Shown here piece by piece: positions 43,293-55,879 of a DNA stretch of 64,000 nt. Source of the DNA: Monosiga brevicollis MX1. Its lineage: Eukaryota; Opisthokonta; Choanoflagellata; Craspedida; Salpingoecidae. The notes below the pieces were generated by a model. The model ran no database searches, was not told the DNA's origin, and saw only the letters and a list, made by a program, of their open reading frames with translations. The position numbers and the translations under genes are program-made. The stretch covers positions 1,101,478-1,165,477 of the forward strand of contig NW_001865041.1 of NCBI RefSeq assembly GCF_000002865.3, in the 5' to 3' direction. The stretch's first letter is position 1; each line of letters begins with the position of its first letter.

Positions 43293-46058
43293 TCACGCCA
43301 ATCGGCCTGTTTCGGAAAGCGCCGGTTTCTCGCCGAGCGAGTGCCAGTGCAACATTGCTGTGGTGTGCTTGCAACCGATGCTGGGCGAGACCAAATAAAC
43401 GGGGCGCGTGGCATCAAGAAGCGCCTGTTGTGCCTGTGTTGTACGAAACCCAGTATTGAGATGATAAAATCCCACGAGTGCGAACGAAATTGACTGAAAA
43501 CAGAAAATCTGTAGGATCTTTTCTCGCCAAGGCTGCTGTACCTTGAAACTTTGGACTTCACTCCAGGCCACGGTTTCCGAAACGTAGACAATGACAGCAT
43601 CGGCCTCAAGCGCATCACTACTCCCGCTTGAGCCCATAAGGTTTCCCCAAAGGCCAGCGGCAGCACCAAACACGTCCTGACCTCCAGTGGACTGCGACGA
43701 CACAATGTACCAAAAAATTGACAAATGGTGAGTGCCAGGCCCAAACCAGCGAAGTTGACGAGAAGGGTCATCAACGAGGTTTGTACCAACCTTGGCTTCA
43801 AGACCAGAAGGCAAACGGCCAGCCAGAGCAGCTTGAAACACCTGCGCAATAACACAGCAGAGCTGGCCAAGTGACAAAAACATTGCACAGACAGGCTAAA
43901 TAGAGGTCCACACAACGCCAAACTTACACGTGGCAACACGGGTTGATACATGCCGTGCGCATCCTGAGCCGTGGTCAGAGCTGGGTGCTGGTTCTTGATC
44001 CGGCATGCTCTTCGCCACTAAGCAAGCAACAACATGATGAATGTGGGACTGTGCGAGCGTGGGCTGAGTGGCCTGTTGTGGTGTGTGTGAGTGACTTGGT
44101 GTTCGTCCAAGGATAGCTGCTCGACCTACTAAATCAAGTACTCGGGCGGTCGCCTCTTTGTGTAAATCGTCAAACGCAAGAGCCGCGGCATTTGGGGATT
44201 CGCGCTGCAGGCCACTGGTCAACACGAACGCAAATTGACGTAGGGCTTCTGATTCAAGAGCGGTCAATGTCGCCTTTGAGGGAACCCAGGTCATGATTTC
44301 GTTGAGGGTGGGGGTGTGAGGCGGACATCGGATGAACAAAGCGCGCATACTAAGCTGCTGCAAAGACCTTGGCGGCCTCCAGACACCGGGTCGACATGGC
44401 CTGGAAACCTACCGCAGGAAGAAACGAAAACCAGCTGACGAGTAGCTGCAAAACGCGTGAGGCGGGCAACTGCTTGCCCGGAGCTCCTACGATGGCATCG
44501 TAACACACATTGAGACAGGATCGGGAAGCGATGCGAGAATGCTTTTGGGGAGGTGGCGGAACTGTACCGTCGGCCGAGACAGCAATCATATCGGTTAATT
44601 GGGAAAGAACCTCTGGTTCGTTACCCAGGGGCGTGAGGAGAGTGCGCTCGGCTGTGCTAAGTTGCACCGCCTCGGGAGTCTGATGCATGACCTATAACCC
44701 CATTTGGCGTGTGGTTAGTGTGAGGAAGTGAAGTAAGGCCAAACACTCTGCGAGAATGTGAGCTGAACAGTGACCTGGTTCAGTAGCAAGCGAGCTTGTT
44801 GCTGTCCCACGACAGCATCACCCTGTGTAGCCAGTTCGGAGATTGAGCTGGGTGTACTGGGTGTGCCCAGCGCTGTCTTGGCGCGTTGCTGTCGTTGGGG
44901 CGCGGTCCCACACGCAAGACGCAGAGTAAGATTGCATTGGGAAGACAAGAAGAAAACATCATTTGGAGACATACAGCGTTGCTGGCAAGACAAAGTGCTT
45001 CCAGGCTAGGTCCATCGAGAGCAGAAAGTCGAGCAGCAGCAGGTGCTGCATCGGCTTGGTACTATGGTAAAGGGCCCATGATAGTGTGTGAGGCAGGGTG
45101 GACATGAGTTTCGCGCGACTTGGTGTGGGGACTTCGGCACGCCGTTGAGCACCCTGATGGCGTACCACGCGATCCGAGCTACACATGGAAGCTGGCAACA
45201 TGTGAGTGGCCAAGTTGTCGCCGAGCGAAGCAACACTCATCAAGGCCGTGGCCATATCGAGCGCGCGATCGAGCAGGAGGACGGCGATCTTGTGGCGAGC
45301 ATGGGCCTGAGGGGTGAAGGAGCGCACAAAATCATCGCAAGTACGGTGCCAAGTAGCGTCTCCGGCAGCATGGGCGGTAAGTTCGCGTGCTTGGAGTAGA
45401 TGAAGCAGATTGGCAAGCTGGGTCAGAGTCCCTTGTGGTGCACAGGCTGCAGCGCCAGGGAGGGTAAAAATGCCCGGCACCGGTTCCGCAGCGGGTACAA
45501 TGTTGTTCAAGTTGACGACTGTGAGGCTGCTGATGTTGACGCCAAGCAATGTGAGGTGTTCCTGTAAAGTGGCATGATCCAACTGGCCCGTAGCACTTGT
45601 GCTGCCCGGGGGCGCAACGAGGAGCACGTTGGCGTGTTCAATGTCAAGGCTGGAGGCGGAGGGCGAGCAAGGCATTCGGCAGACGGGCTGCTGATGCGCA
45701 TCGATCGTCACGACCACACATGCAGAGGCCCACTTCAAAGGCATCTTGAGCGGGAAGTCCTGGCAACAAAGCAGCAGACGATGGCAATTCATCAGCACCA
45801 TCAAGGTGAGCGCGCAGCCGGGGGATGTAGCGTCGCGCGCGAAAGAGGGCAGGCTGTGAGCATGGCGACCCGTACCCCAAGTTCCACAACATGGGCTTGT
45901 GTGGTGGTGAGAAGAAACTCGGTGCCCACACTCCACCGCAGCAGCTCAGCAGCCACGGGGTCAAGCAGCAACAGCTCACAGGAGCGGCTATGCTTCCCCA
46001 CGGCCGACCAAAGCCGCAGGTGCTGCTGCCCGACGTCCAGTTCCGGTCCCTCTGCCAT
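43293..46058 (-). CDS. SCFD2: SCFD2-like Sec1/Munc18-family protein
   Basis: Minus strand, several exons, from ATG 46058 to the stop at 43293. The N terminus (QHLRLWSAVGKHSRSCELLL, then DPVAAELLRWSVGTEFLL) parallels human SCFD2 (WEQVLAKVKRAVVYLDAACA, ESLHWGCGSTRLLE). A middle exon has the Sec1 signature IAVLLLDRALDMATA, with SLGDNLATHMLP matching SCFD2 HHGDNLVEKIISALP. Near the C terminus, ADAVIVYVSETVAWSEVQSFK corresponds to the family block LLILFVVGGVTVSEVKMVK. A last exon follows (43439-43293). Sec1/Munc18 proteins control SNARE assembly; SCFD2 is linked to Golgi-ER transport. Human SCFD2 is 684 residues. The stop lies 174 bases from the convergent stop of the docking-protein gene. Confidence 0.75.
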
Positions 46059-46396
46059 GGTCTCACACAACGAGCAAAACACGCCCTTTTGCAGAAAGCA
46101 TTCGAGTTAACAACGGCGTAGGTATACTTGTTGATACGTTTATGCTGTTTAATGTCGTTTTATTAATGTCGATTGAGTTAATTCGTGTCATAAAATATAT
46201 AGTTAATGTAGCATCAAGAACAGTTTGTGTGGGAAACTTACATGTTGTAGAAGTATTTATGTTGTTGTGGTGGTGGTTCGTGGATCATCATCATTCAAAG
46301 TGGGCGAGCTGCAGACGGACCAGGAGGTCTCCCGTTAGTCCCGGCGTGCAAGTGCCTGTGTGGTGGACTGTGGAAGGACTGGGTAGATCGAAACGA
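46059..46396. other. Divergent region between SCFD2 and the tyrosine kinase gene
   Basis: AT-rich 340-base spacer between two divergent genes. The kinase frame is open upstream of the chosen ATG at 46397, but without similarity. Confidence 0.45.
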
Positions 46397-49300
46397 ATGG
46401 GGATGGCTGATGCAGCAGAGGCACAGCTGGATGCGGCGCAGAAGCTGGCGCTGCAGCGCCTGCGCGAGTACATCCCAGCCGATGAGGCGCTCGGTGAGGT
46501 ACAGCGACAACGTATGCGCTGCTTTCGCGTCACGTACTTGGGTGGCACGCCCGTCTCCTCTGGTATGATTAGCGCCAAGCTGTGGGAAATGATGGGCAGC
46601 GATATCATTGCCTCTGTGACCAAAAAACTCAAGAAGCAGCGCGTGCGCGAGATCACCGCCTACCTCACTGTCTCCCGCTCCGGGTTTGAGGTCGGTTTGT
46701 TGTGTTGCTCGCTTGCCAAGGTTGCGTTTGCTTTGCCTGTGCTGAGCCAGCAGCCAATGGTTATGGAGACTGGCTTTCGTGTCCCTTGCTCTGGATTTGG
46801 CTCTGTGTTTCTTTCCTTCTTTTACAGCTGTTGCCTCATCTCACGGTTGAGTCTCACAGCTGGACGACGGCAATGATACGCTGGCGCTCGAGCCGCTGAG
46901 CGCCGTGCAGTTTGTGCAAGCCGATGCCAGCGATGCTCGCAAAATGTCCTACGTCTGCTATTATCCGCGCCTCGGCATCCTCTATTGCCATCTCGTCACG
47001 GTACGTGATTACCAGTGCTCCACGTTCAATCCATGCCTGGCGCCGCGCTTGCCACTTAATTTCAACCGCCCGCTTTGCCATTGATTGATGGTTGCCGCTT
47101 TAGGTCAAGCAACGTTCTGACGCCCCCGTGGTTCACATGGCCGTGGACGAGCTGCGCGCCTGGCATCAAGAGTGAGTTTGAGATCAGAGTTTCATGAGTG
47201 ACTGTTGGCCAAGCGTTATGCAACTACGTAGTCTTCCTCCTCATTGGAGTGCGCCTGGGGTCTTCATGCTTTCAGCGTCATGGCTTTGCCTCGACAACGG
47301 CTCGAGTTTACCGCCACCCGTGACCCCAGTGCCAAACAACGCGCCCAGCAGCTTCATGACATTGCGGGCCAAGTCATTGGCATCGGCGAAGTAGCCCACA
47401 CCTTGTCCTTTCCCGTACAACTGGTGCGTCGTGCACCAATCTCATACGCCTTTGAGAAGACATTTCTTTGATGCCGTTTTGAACCATTCTTGCAGCTCAT
47501 GGCTTGTCTCCTGCCACGGAGATAGGATGACCTGCAAGCTGCCATTGCCCGCGGCGAGGCCGAGGCATGCCAAGTGCTTGTTGCCAACTACATGGCACAA
47601 GTGCAAGGCCGCAGCGTTTCCACGAGCGCCAGCCCCCGTCGTAGCCTTCGCCGCCGTAGCTCGACTTCCAGTGCACTCAAAGCCATTCGCCAAGACAGCC
47701 GCCACGTCGTTGTCATTGTTTCCAGTGAAGCATTGCGCGTCATCGACAGTCGATCACGCGAGGAAACCATGCGCCACTTCCTGCCGGTCAGCCAGAATTG
47801 CTCATTTTAATGCCGTGAAACATTGGGCTGCACATTTCTTGTTCAGCATTGACCAGGGCTAATCCGCTGCGCCTGGGACCACCACGGGCGCAGAGTCTCC
47901 AACTATTTGCAATTGTCAACCTCGACCGCAAGGCCTCTGCGGCCGTAGCTATACTGGCGGTGGATGAGCACATGGAGGCGCTTACGATGCACGTCTTTGA
48001 GGCCGATTCGGCTGCTGATGCTCAAGACCTACTTGAGAAGGTTTGTGAGGGACCTTTCAAATCTTTTGCAAACCCAGTCTCTCGTTCTCTGGCCAACATG
48101 TTCTCCATTCAGATCTGACCTTGATGCTTTGAATTGTACACCCACACGGATTTAGATCAGCAAGGCTGTTTCAGCACAACGACAGATGGATCAGATTGTG
48201 GGTGACACCCCGTTCATGGCCATGGCGCGGTTCCAGGGCATCATCAACAATTCGCTCAAGGAGCTCGAGCTCGAGCGTGCATCCGTGCGACCCCTCAAAG
48301 CGATTGGATCGGGACAGGTTCGCATCGATTCGAAGAAGGTTCCCTTTGTCTGGTGGTATGCGCCATGTTGTGGGTGTTCAGAGGCTCATAGTGCTGCGCT
48401 GACACCACCACACCGCATATCAATGTGTCATGTAGTTTGGGGTGGTCTTTCGGGCCCAACGCACTGTGGATAGCGGGGCCACCACGTTGTGTGCTGTCAA
48501 AATGCTTCGCAAGGGCACGCCGCAGGAGGACTTTTTGAGCTTTCTGCAAGAGGCTGAGATTATGGCTCAGTTTCAGCACCCTCATGTCGTTGAGCTGCAA
48601 GGAGTCTGTCTGCAAGAGCAGCCCTGGCTCTTGATTCAGGAGCTTTCAAGGTTTGGCACGAGCCCGACCGAGCCAGGCTATGCAACTCATTGGCAAGTGG
48701 CCCCTCACTTGGCGGGTCATGACCTCTTTTTGGGCACTAGTTATGGAGACTTTGACAACGTCTTACGCACGGCACGCATGCGAGATATGGCCTTGACTCA
48801 GACTGAAGCCCTGCACTTTATCAACCAGGTTAGATGGCATCAAAGGAGAACAGAGGAGAAGGAGGAGGAAATCGCGTCTTTGTGTGCGCGCGAAAAGGGC
48901 TGGGCAGACATTTTTGGTGCGCTCACCATTCTCCACTTTTATTTGCAAATCGTAGCTGGCGGCAGCCTGCTCCTATGTTCTGAGCAAAGGTGTTCTTCAT
49001 CTCGACATTGCTGCACGCAACTTGCTTCTTTTTGAAAGGTCAGCTGACAAGTTTTGTCCTTTTTCGTTCTGCCGTACACCAGGTGCCCGCCTGACTGCAT
49101 ACTGCCATACTGGCATCTTATTGTTTGCTGCAGGAACACACTAAAGTTGGCTGACTTTGGGAATGCCCGGCAGTTGCCTCAAGGCAAAAAGTACATTCAG
49201 TTGGAGGAGCCACCAAAAGTTGCCGCACGCTGGCTTGCTGTTGAAGCAATGACACAACTCCGGTTTAGCGAGGCTAGCGATGTTTGGGCTGCTGCTGTAG

Positions 49301-49697
49301 CAGCGTGGGAAATTCTTTCCATGGTGCGTTTCCACCGTACCATGTGCACTCTCCTCGCCTCTCCTTTCAAGTAACTTTGAGTTCACGTGCGCGGGCGCCT
49401 GCGTTGTGTTGGCAGGGGACCAAGCCCTACCCGGACACACACTTTTTGCAAGTCATGCGCGTTGTCGTTGCGGGTGAGCGGTTACCGCAAACCGAACTGT
49501 GCAGCGATGATCTGTATGCATTGCTTCTCAAATGCTGGGATGTTAAGCCCGACCGTCGCCCCAGCTTTGCCGACCTCTTGACAAAGGTCACCAAGCTTTT
49601 AAGAAGTAGCCCCGAGCCTCTCACGCGTGATGTGGGGCACGAAATTCGGGGTCATATCCATGCCAAGAGTCGGCGCGTCATCCCTGCCGCTGAATAA
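46397..49697 (+). CDS. Cytoplasmic tyrosine kinase with two N-terminal PTB domains
   Basis: About a dozen exons. The first PTB domain (exons from 46397 to about 47171) shows CFRVTYLGGTPV, REITAYLTVSRSGFELL and MSYVCYYPRLGILYCHLV. A second PTB-like unit (about 47527 to 48210) shows HVVVIVSSEALRVIDSRS and LTMHVFEADSAADAQDLLEK. The kinase domain follows. It has the glycine loop IGSGQFGVVF (split by an intron), the lysine in CAVKML, the helix-C glutamate in LQEAEIM, the catalytic loop LHLDIAARN, LADFGNAR, SDVWAAAV and CWDVKPDRRPSF. The AARN loop marks it as a tyrosine kinase. Two core residues are unusual: the HRD arginine is Leu (CTC, 49001-49003), and APE reads AVE. A tyrosine in GKKYIQL could be the activation-loop site. 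There is no signal peptide or membrane helix. Two PTBs plus a tyrosine kinase is not an animal architecture that I know. Confidence 0.88.
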
Positions 49698-50234
49698 GGG
49701 TGGAAGGAGAGGGTTGGTCTCTGAAGGCGGCGTTCTGTTGTATTTATCATGTATCCACTGTACTCACATGTCAAATCATGTCTTTATGAACTCACATGTC
49801 AAGGAGCTTCTTTGATTGCAGTCGCAACTGTGTTGAAAATCGATTGGCAATTGTCCCGTGTGGCAAAACGATGCAAACAGCAACCACACAGTCAAAGTCG
49901 TCCCAACACAGCTAAAAGTTGCACAATGCCGAAGAAAAGTTCAGAGCAAGCAAATGGGGAAGCACAAAAACTGAGCAAGGAGAGGTGAAATCCCAGGCAA
50001 GAGAAGGAAGGCAAGTGAAAATGGGGGAAAACTAACACGAACGGCACACAGTATTGACACATCATCGTGGAGTGTTTCAGGTAAGAGCTTCGAGGACGAG
50101 GAAAACGAAAACAGTGCAGACAAGAACGGAGTCGTGAAAAAACAATCAAACATTCAAGAAAAAAAAAGGAAAAGAACCGAGGGACGGGTGGGTAAATGAT
50201 GTGGATCGAGTCAGGAGAACACGTGCTTTGTGGT
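49698..50234. other. Convergent intergenic region, kinase and ADSS genes
   Basis: AT-rich with an A run near 50158-50167. No exon recognised. Confidence 0.45.
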
Positions 50235-52968
50235 TTACTGACGCGGAGGAACAATGATCATAGCCTCGCGCGCTGGGCCAACACCAATCCACTTGACAGG
50301 GACACCGCTCAACTCTTCGACTTTGCGAACATAAGCCTGGGCCTGTGTGGGCAGGGCTTCAAAGTCGCGAATCTCAGAAATGTTGGTCTGCCAGCCAGGC
50401 ATGTCAACGTACTCAACCTCGACCTCATTCAGAACCTGCTGTGATGCAGGCATGCCCAGCAGCGCCTCTCCGCCCTTCTTGTACGCGACGGCAATCTTGA
50501 TTGTCTCCAGCTCATCCAACACATCCAACTTCGTCAAGCAGATTCTGCACGAAAACGGAGGTCATGGAAGGTGGTTCATGCATGAGGGAGCGTCGGGCCA
50601 CGATCAAAGAGTTGTGATGGCTGAAACAATGGAGTCAAACGCACTTGGTGACGCCATTGATCATGCAAGCATAGTTGACCACCATCATATCGAGCCAGCC
50701 GCAGCGACGCTTGCGCCCCGTGGTCACACCATATTCATGGCCCTTGGTTTGAAGGTAGTTGCCAACCTCCTGCAAAGGTCCCCCAGGCCAAACACAAAAG
50801 CGGGCCAATGGTCAAATGCAATGGCGCGGAGCGGCAAAGTGAAGCAGGCGCGGCCAATTGGAAGTGGGAAGACAGCTTGTACCAACCGCAAAGTCTTCAG
50901 TGGGGAAAGCGCCATCACCAACTCGCGTGGTGTATGCCTTGACAACGCCGTAGACCTGTTCATCAATGATGAGAGGTGAATTTGAAAAGTAACAACCCCA
51001 AGGAAAAAAAAAAAAATTGCCGAAATTCCTCCTGTCCTCCGTCCTCTCAAGAACAAGGCCAGATTGACAGATCAAGGTGATAGCCCTAGCCTGGATGCAG
51101 GTGCAACGCCGGTACTTACATCACCAACGGCTTGCGGAGGCAAACCCAGGCCGGTACAAATGCCACCCACACAGCAGCTAACCCCAAAGAGACCCCAGGT
51201 AAGTCCCATGAGACTTGAACACCTTCCTTTGAAGTGCGCTGGAATTTCCTCAATCAACTGACCTTGAGGAGGTGACGTAGGGATAAGTACCAAAATCAAG
51301 ATCCAGCATGGTTGCATTGGCACCTGTGCACATCGAGCAATGGGTCGTTACACTGATGTCGAGGCGGCGGGGCATTGAACTAGCTCTGCAACGCGACGCT
51401 GAAAGAAAATTTGCCTGCGCCATACCTTCTAAAAGGACACGCTTGTTCTCCTTGAGGTAGCGGTGGACCAAAAGGGTGGTGTCGGTAACCATGGGTCGCA
51501 CTTTCTCGGCTAAAAAAGGTCCGGCCGGTCAACAACAAAACGAAAGAGGGTCATCAGCCTGGCGCGGTGATGCTCAAGTATAGCGCAAATGATCTTAAGA
51601 ATTGGGAAGAGCTTTGGAAAAGAGTGCAAGGGAGCAGCCTGTGCACTTGAGGCAAGGGAGAGCGGGGGGAAACAGGCGTACCGTATCCTTCAAAGGCCTT
51701 GAGCTGAGCATCCACATCCACTTCAAGAGAAGGAAACAACTTTTGGTAGTGCTCCACGACTTGCAAAAACTTTTCTGTGGTGTTCCATCAGCAGGACCGT
51801 GAGCATTCTTGCGTGGGTCAGCAGGCTCTTGACTTGGGAAGATCATGTCACCACAGTGCGCAGGGACCAACGCTTGAAGATGCCAAAGTCGCCCATGAGA
51901 TCGCAAACGCGCAGGCCGTGACGAATAGCCTGACAATAGTCATGGGCATGAAGGCATTGCGTGGTTCGCGTGAGGGGAAGGCGCAGTATTCAGTCAGATC
52001 TATGTCATGCTAGGCGCACCTTGGACGAGTAGGTTGGACCAATACCCTTCTTGGTGGTGCCAATTTTATCCAGCCCACGTTCTTCTTCCTTCATACCATC
52101 CACTTTCTGTCAAACGGGGCGGGTGGTTACGCGGGTCGAGAGTCAGATGAGCACGAGGTGCAGTGGGGTGAGCAATCAGAGCTGGGCCTAAGCGAGGCCA
52201 ACCAACTTGGTGCAGGTCAAGAACGAGGTGGGCACGGTCAGAGATCTTCAGGCTGTGGAGATGAATGAAGGGGAGGGTGAGTAATGTCACGACCATATTG
52301 AAGCCACGCTCGATGCTGTTCAGGCAGCTCACCGTGACTGCCAACCCTGAAGGTGTGGGCCCTTGGCCATGTTCTTCTCGACCTCTTCATAAAGACCGGG
52401 CAGGTGGATGACAACGCCATTGCCAATCACACAATCGCACTTGGCGTGGCCAATACCACTGACGCAGATGGTGGCGAAGAGGCGGGAAGGTGAGGCTCGA
52501 GCCGCCCCGACGGGTGGTGAAAAACAACGGCCGAGGGTTTGGGCTTGACAACGGGATTCCAGCTTACCTGGGCAACAGGTGAAAGTCGTAGCTGATGTTA
52601 TCGACCACGACCGTGTGACCAGCATTGTTACCGCCGGCAAAGCGGGCCACCACATCGGCGTCCTGATCATGAAAGAGCACGATTTGATAGGGTGAAGGCA
52701 GAGGATGAGCCCCCCGCAACCGCGCAATGTTGAATGGGATCGGCTGGGCACATGGCTGTCATGACGAAGGCAGATCGCGTTCATAGCTCGTACCTCGGCT
52801 AGAACGTCAACAAGTTTGCCTTTGCCTTCATCGCCCCACTACACCAGCGCCACGGTCAGGTCGGGGACGAGGGGCGTTTGAGGGCAGTTCACGTTGCTAG
52901 CCAGCTGACTGGCAGTTCACCTTCCGTACCTGAAGGCCGAGGACGACAGCGACCTTTTGCTGAGCCAT
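50235..52968 (-). CDS. ADSS: Adenylosuccinate synthetase
   Basis: Minus strand, about ten exons, from ATG 52968 to the stop at 50235. The first exon gives [13 protein letters not shown], and the second starts [15 protein letters not shown], which is the GTP-binding loop. Next come [13 protein letters not shown] with the catalytic His, [20 protein letters not shown], and [13 protein letters not shown]. Further on are [33 protein letters not shown] and WIGVGPARE. The enzyme joins IMP and aspartate using GTP to form adenylosuccinate, the first committed step to AMP, in the cytosol. The start lacks a long N-terminal extension, unlike some animal isozymes. The gene is divergent from cytochrome c1 with a 1.46-kb spacer. 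Confidence 0.95.
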
Positions 52969-53887
52969 CGCGGCTGATTCGGTAATGTACAAGGGAACTG
53001 CGTGGCAGAGACGGGGTTTCAGGAGTGCCAGGGTGTGTGAGACGGGTGCCACCCAACTTCACCGTCGGCCATTGAGAGCGAGCCGGCACGAGAATAAACG
53101 AGGATGGCACAAAAATGCACAAATCTACCAGAGGTCAGCCCCAACCAAGTATCCAACCGCCACAGCGCTTGGCAATGTCAACCGAGCAAGCGAACGTGCT
53201 TTGCCGGAGGGAGCGCTGAACCCGCAAGCCAGGCAAGCCAGGCGGCGGCAAAAGCAGCAAGATGAGGCGAGCAAGTTGGGAAAAAAAAGGAAGGAACAAA
53301 TAGAGGGTGTTGTTGTGGCAGCCCGGTTGATCAGAGAGGGGCTGTGCTGGCGCTCAGAATACCCCTGGAGGAAAGGCAATCCTCAAGCGGATTCAGAGAT
53401 GAGGTCCCTGGTTGGAGTTGTCAGATAAAACGAGGCGTGGTCTGTCACTCCTTGCGAAACCGCCTGTCAATTGTCGACAAACGGCATCAGCTGCATGTGC
53501 CTGGATGTCGCAAGCCCCAACTGCTTTACCCTCACCATGTAACACTACCACAACGGCCACTGTGCGACTGTGGAGGGATCGTGACCACAGAACCTGTGTT
53601 GTCAGCAAAAGTGTGGCTTGCAAGCGGTTCGAGCCGGTGGCCTGGGAGACTACCAAATGTCCATCCTGGCCGCCACTGAGAAGAAAAGACGAAGAAGACC
53701 AGAGGGGAAAAATAGGGGTTAAAGTGATTCAAAAATTGACCCCGCCCGCGACCTGCTTGAACCTGAGCCTTTGGATTTTATTTTCTCGCCCAAAGTTGCG
53801 CCCCGCCCGGACCCGATTGACCGTTCCGTGAGTTCTTGCGACCTCTTGTGCTTGGTCGTTGTGATGGTAGCTCAGCTTGGGAACAGG

Positions 53888-53942
<55 letters not shown>

Positions 53943-54427
53943 CGCGCGCTGGTTGCGGGTGCTGGTCTTGCGGCCGTCCAACAGGGTTTCTGGAAGGTCC
54001 AATGCAGCCCTGCTACTGCCCTCGTGTGTCCGTCTTCTGCTCGCTGCCTTGCATATGAGCCAGCCAGCGCGCTGCCCGTGCGCGCGGTAACCCTGACCTC
54101 GGGTCGCCGCGCCGGGGCTCGGGTCGAGCTCCAGGAGAAGGCCAAACATGAGCGGCGGGGGAGGGCATATGCATTGCACTTGGGGCTTTAAAAGAGGGGC
54201 AGGGTGAGGATGGTGGCTTCACGTTACAGGTTTTCGAAAGCGAAGCCCCTCACCTGCCAGTCTCGTCTGTTGCTGCACACTGGGGAAGATCGTATTCTGT
54301 TCATGCTGAGCACCCTGGCGCTGGCTTACGTCCAGTGCTCAGCTACGCATCAGCTTACCCTTTGTTTTGCCTGCATTTTGCTTGCCTCACCGTTACTGCC
54401 TCGCTGGCCACCGCCATTTGCTAGACG
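52969..54427. other. Divergent intergenic region, ADSS and CYC1, with a long GT repeat
   Basis: About 1.46 kb without a recognised exon. It contains a GT microsatellite (53893-53940). Frames of 70-147 codons crossing the region show no family similarity. Confidence 0.45.
53893..53940. repeat. (GT)n microsatellite
   Basis: Uninterrupted GT run of about 48 bases, some 490 bases upstream of the cytochrome c1 start. Confidence 0.9.
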
Positions 54428-55879
54428 ATGTTTGCTCGGCTTGCCTCGCGCACCCTGTCTCGTCAGGTACGTCCTGACTCCAGGGGCCACAATTCTAATT
54501 TTTTTCAGGCTTTGCAACGTTTTATCAGATGTCCCAGACATTTTTTTTTGCCCTGAAGGCCCAGTAACCACTTGATTTTCATGGTTTCACGTCCCCCGCG
54601 TGCTTGCGCACAGGTCCGTTGGGCCTCGACCACCGTCGAGTCAGCCTCGGAGATCCCGGTTCGTAGCTTCTGCTTGGTGTCTTGAACTACAAGCGCCCCA
54701 GCCGTTGCCATTGTCTCTTTTGCTTTGAGGCTCTCCGATCGATAACGCGTCCTTCTCGTCTTTGAACGTGTCTTCCCCTGCAGCAATGGAAGCGTCTCGC
54801 AGGCTCGGCTGCTATCCTGGCCACTGGCTGCACGGCCGCTGTTCTGCTCGAGGTGTGTCCCTGCCTTGCGCTCGACCTTGTTTAGGGATTGCTTCGGCAG
54901 CATTGCCATCAGCTAGGCGACCCTGATCGTGGCCTTGACAAGGTGACTGCGCATTTTTTATTGCCCAATTGGTCTCACGCCCCACCGCCCGTGTGATCTT
55001 TTCGCAGGAGATGCAATCCGTGTCGGCTGAAGACTTGGAGCTTCATCCCCCGGCATACCCTTGGGAGCACAACGGTCTGCTCAGCACCTTTGACCACGCC
55101 TCTATTCGTCGTGGTCACCAGGTCTACCAGCAGGTCTGCTCGGCCTGCCACAGCATGGAGCTGATTGCATACCGTAACCTCGTGGGTGTCTGCTACAACG
55201 AGGACGAGGCCAAGGAATTGGCTGCCGAGCAAATGTTCGAGGATGGACCCGATGATGCTGGCAACATGTTCAAGCGCCCCGGCAAGCTTGCTGATTATTT
55301 CCCCAAGCCCTTCCCCAATGAGGAGGCCGCCCGTGCCGCCAACGGCGGTGCTTACCCTCCGGATCTCTCCCTCATTGTCAAGGCCCGCCACGGTCGCGAG
55401 GATTACATCTTTTCAATCCTTACTGGTTACTGCGACGCCCCTGCTGGTGTTGAGGTTTGTCAATGTCAAGCACTTTTCTCCTGACCATGTTATTTCATTC
55501 TCAAACCTTGAGGCTTGAGCAATCGCAAACTCGTTCATTCACTGTTATCACCTCCCCCCACCCCCCTCTCTTGTTGTGTTGTTAGCTCCGCGATGGTCTC
55601 TATTTTAACCCCTACTTCTCAGGCCAGGCCATTGGTATGGCCCCTCCCCTTTACAACGAGCAGATTGAGTTTGAGGATGGCACTCCTGCCTCAGTTAGCC
55701 AGATGGCCAAGGATGTTGTCACCTTCCTGACCTGGGCCGCAGAGCCCGAGCACGATGACCGCAAGCGCATGGGCATGAAGTCCATCGTGCTTCTCAGCTT
55801 TGTCGCTGCCGGTCTCTGGTACTACAAGCGACACAAATGGACTGTTCTCAAGAACCGTGTCATCCAGTACAAGCCTTAA
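54428..55879 (+). CDS. CYC1: Cytochrome c1, heme protein of complex III
   Basis: Five exons: 54428-54466, 54614-54658, 54784-54852, 55008-55454 and 55586-55879. All junctions are in phase 0, giving 297 residues. The first two exons encode an Arg/Ser-rich mitochondrial presequence, and the third a hydrophobic sorting segment ([17 protein letters not shown]). The heme-binding motif VCSACH lies near residues 95-99. The block [17 protein letters not shown] and the axial-ligand region [13 protein letters not shown] follow. A single C-terminal transmembrane helix ([17 protein letters not shown]) anchors the protein in the inner membrane, heme side out. It accepts electrons from the Rieske protein and passes them to cytochrome c. 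Confidence 0.97.

Noticed and set aside
43169-43951. Alternative 260-codon minus-strand frame over the SCFD2 3' end
   Set aside because: The family block ADAVIVYVSETVAWSEV and the terminal exon lie in the other minus-strand frame; this one is a shadow.
53893-53940. Cys-Val repeat frames across GT microsatellites (also at 3449, 24171, 37624 and 63251)
   Set aside because: Frames through dinucleotide repeats always encode Cys-Val or Thr-His runs; they are not genes.
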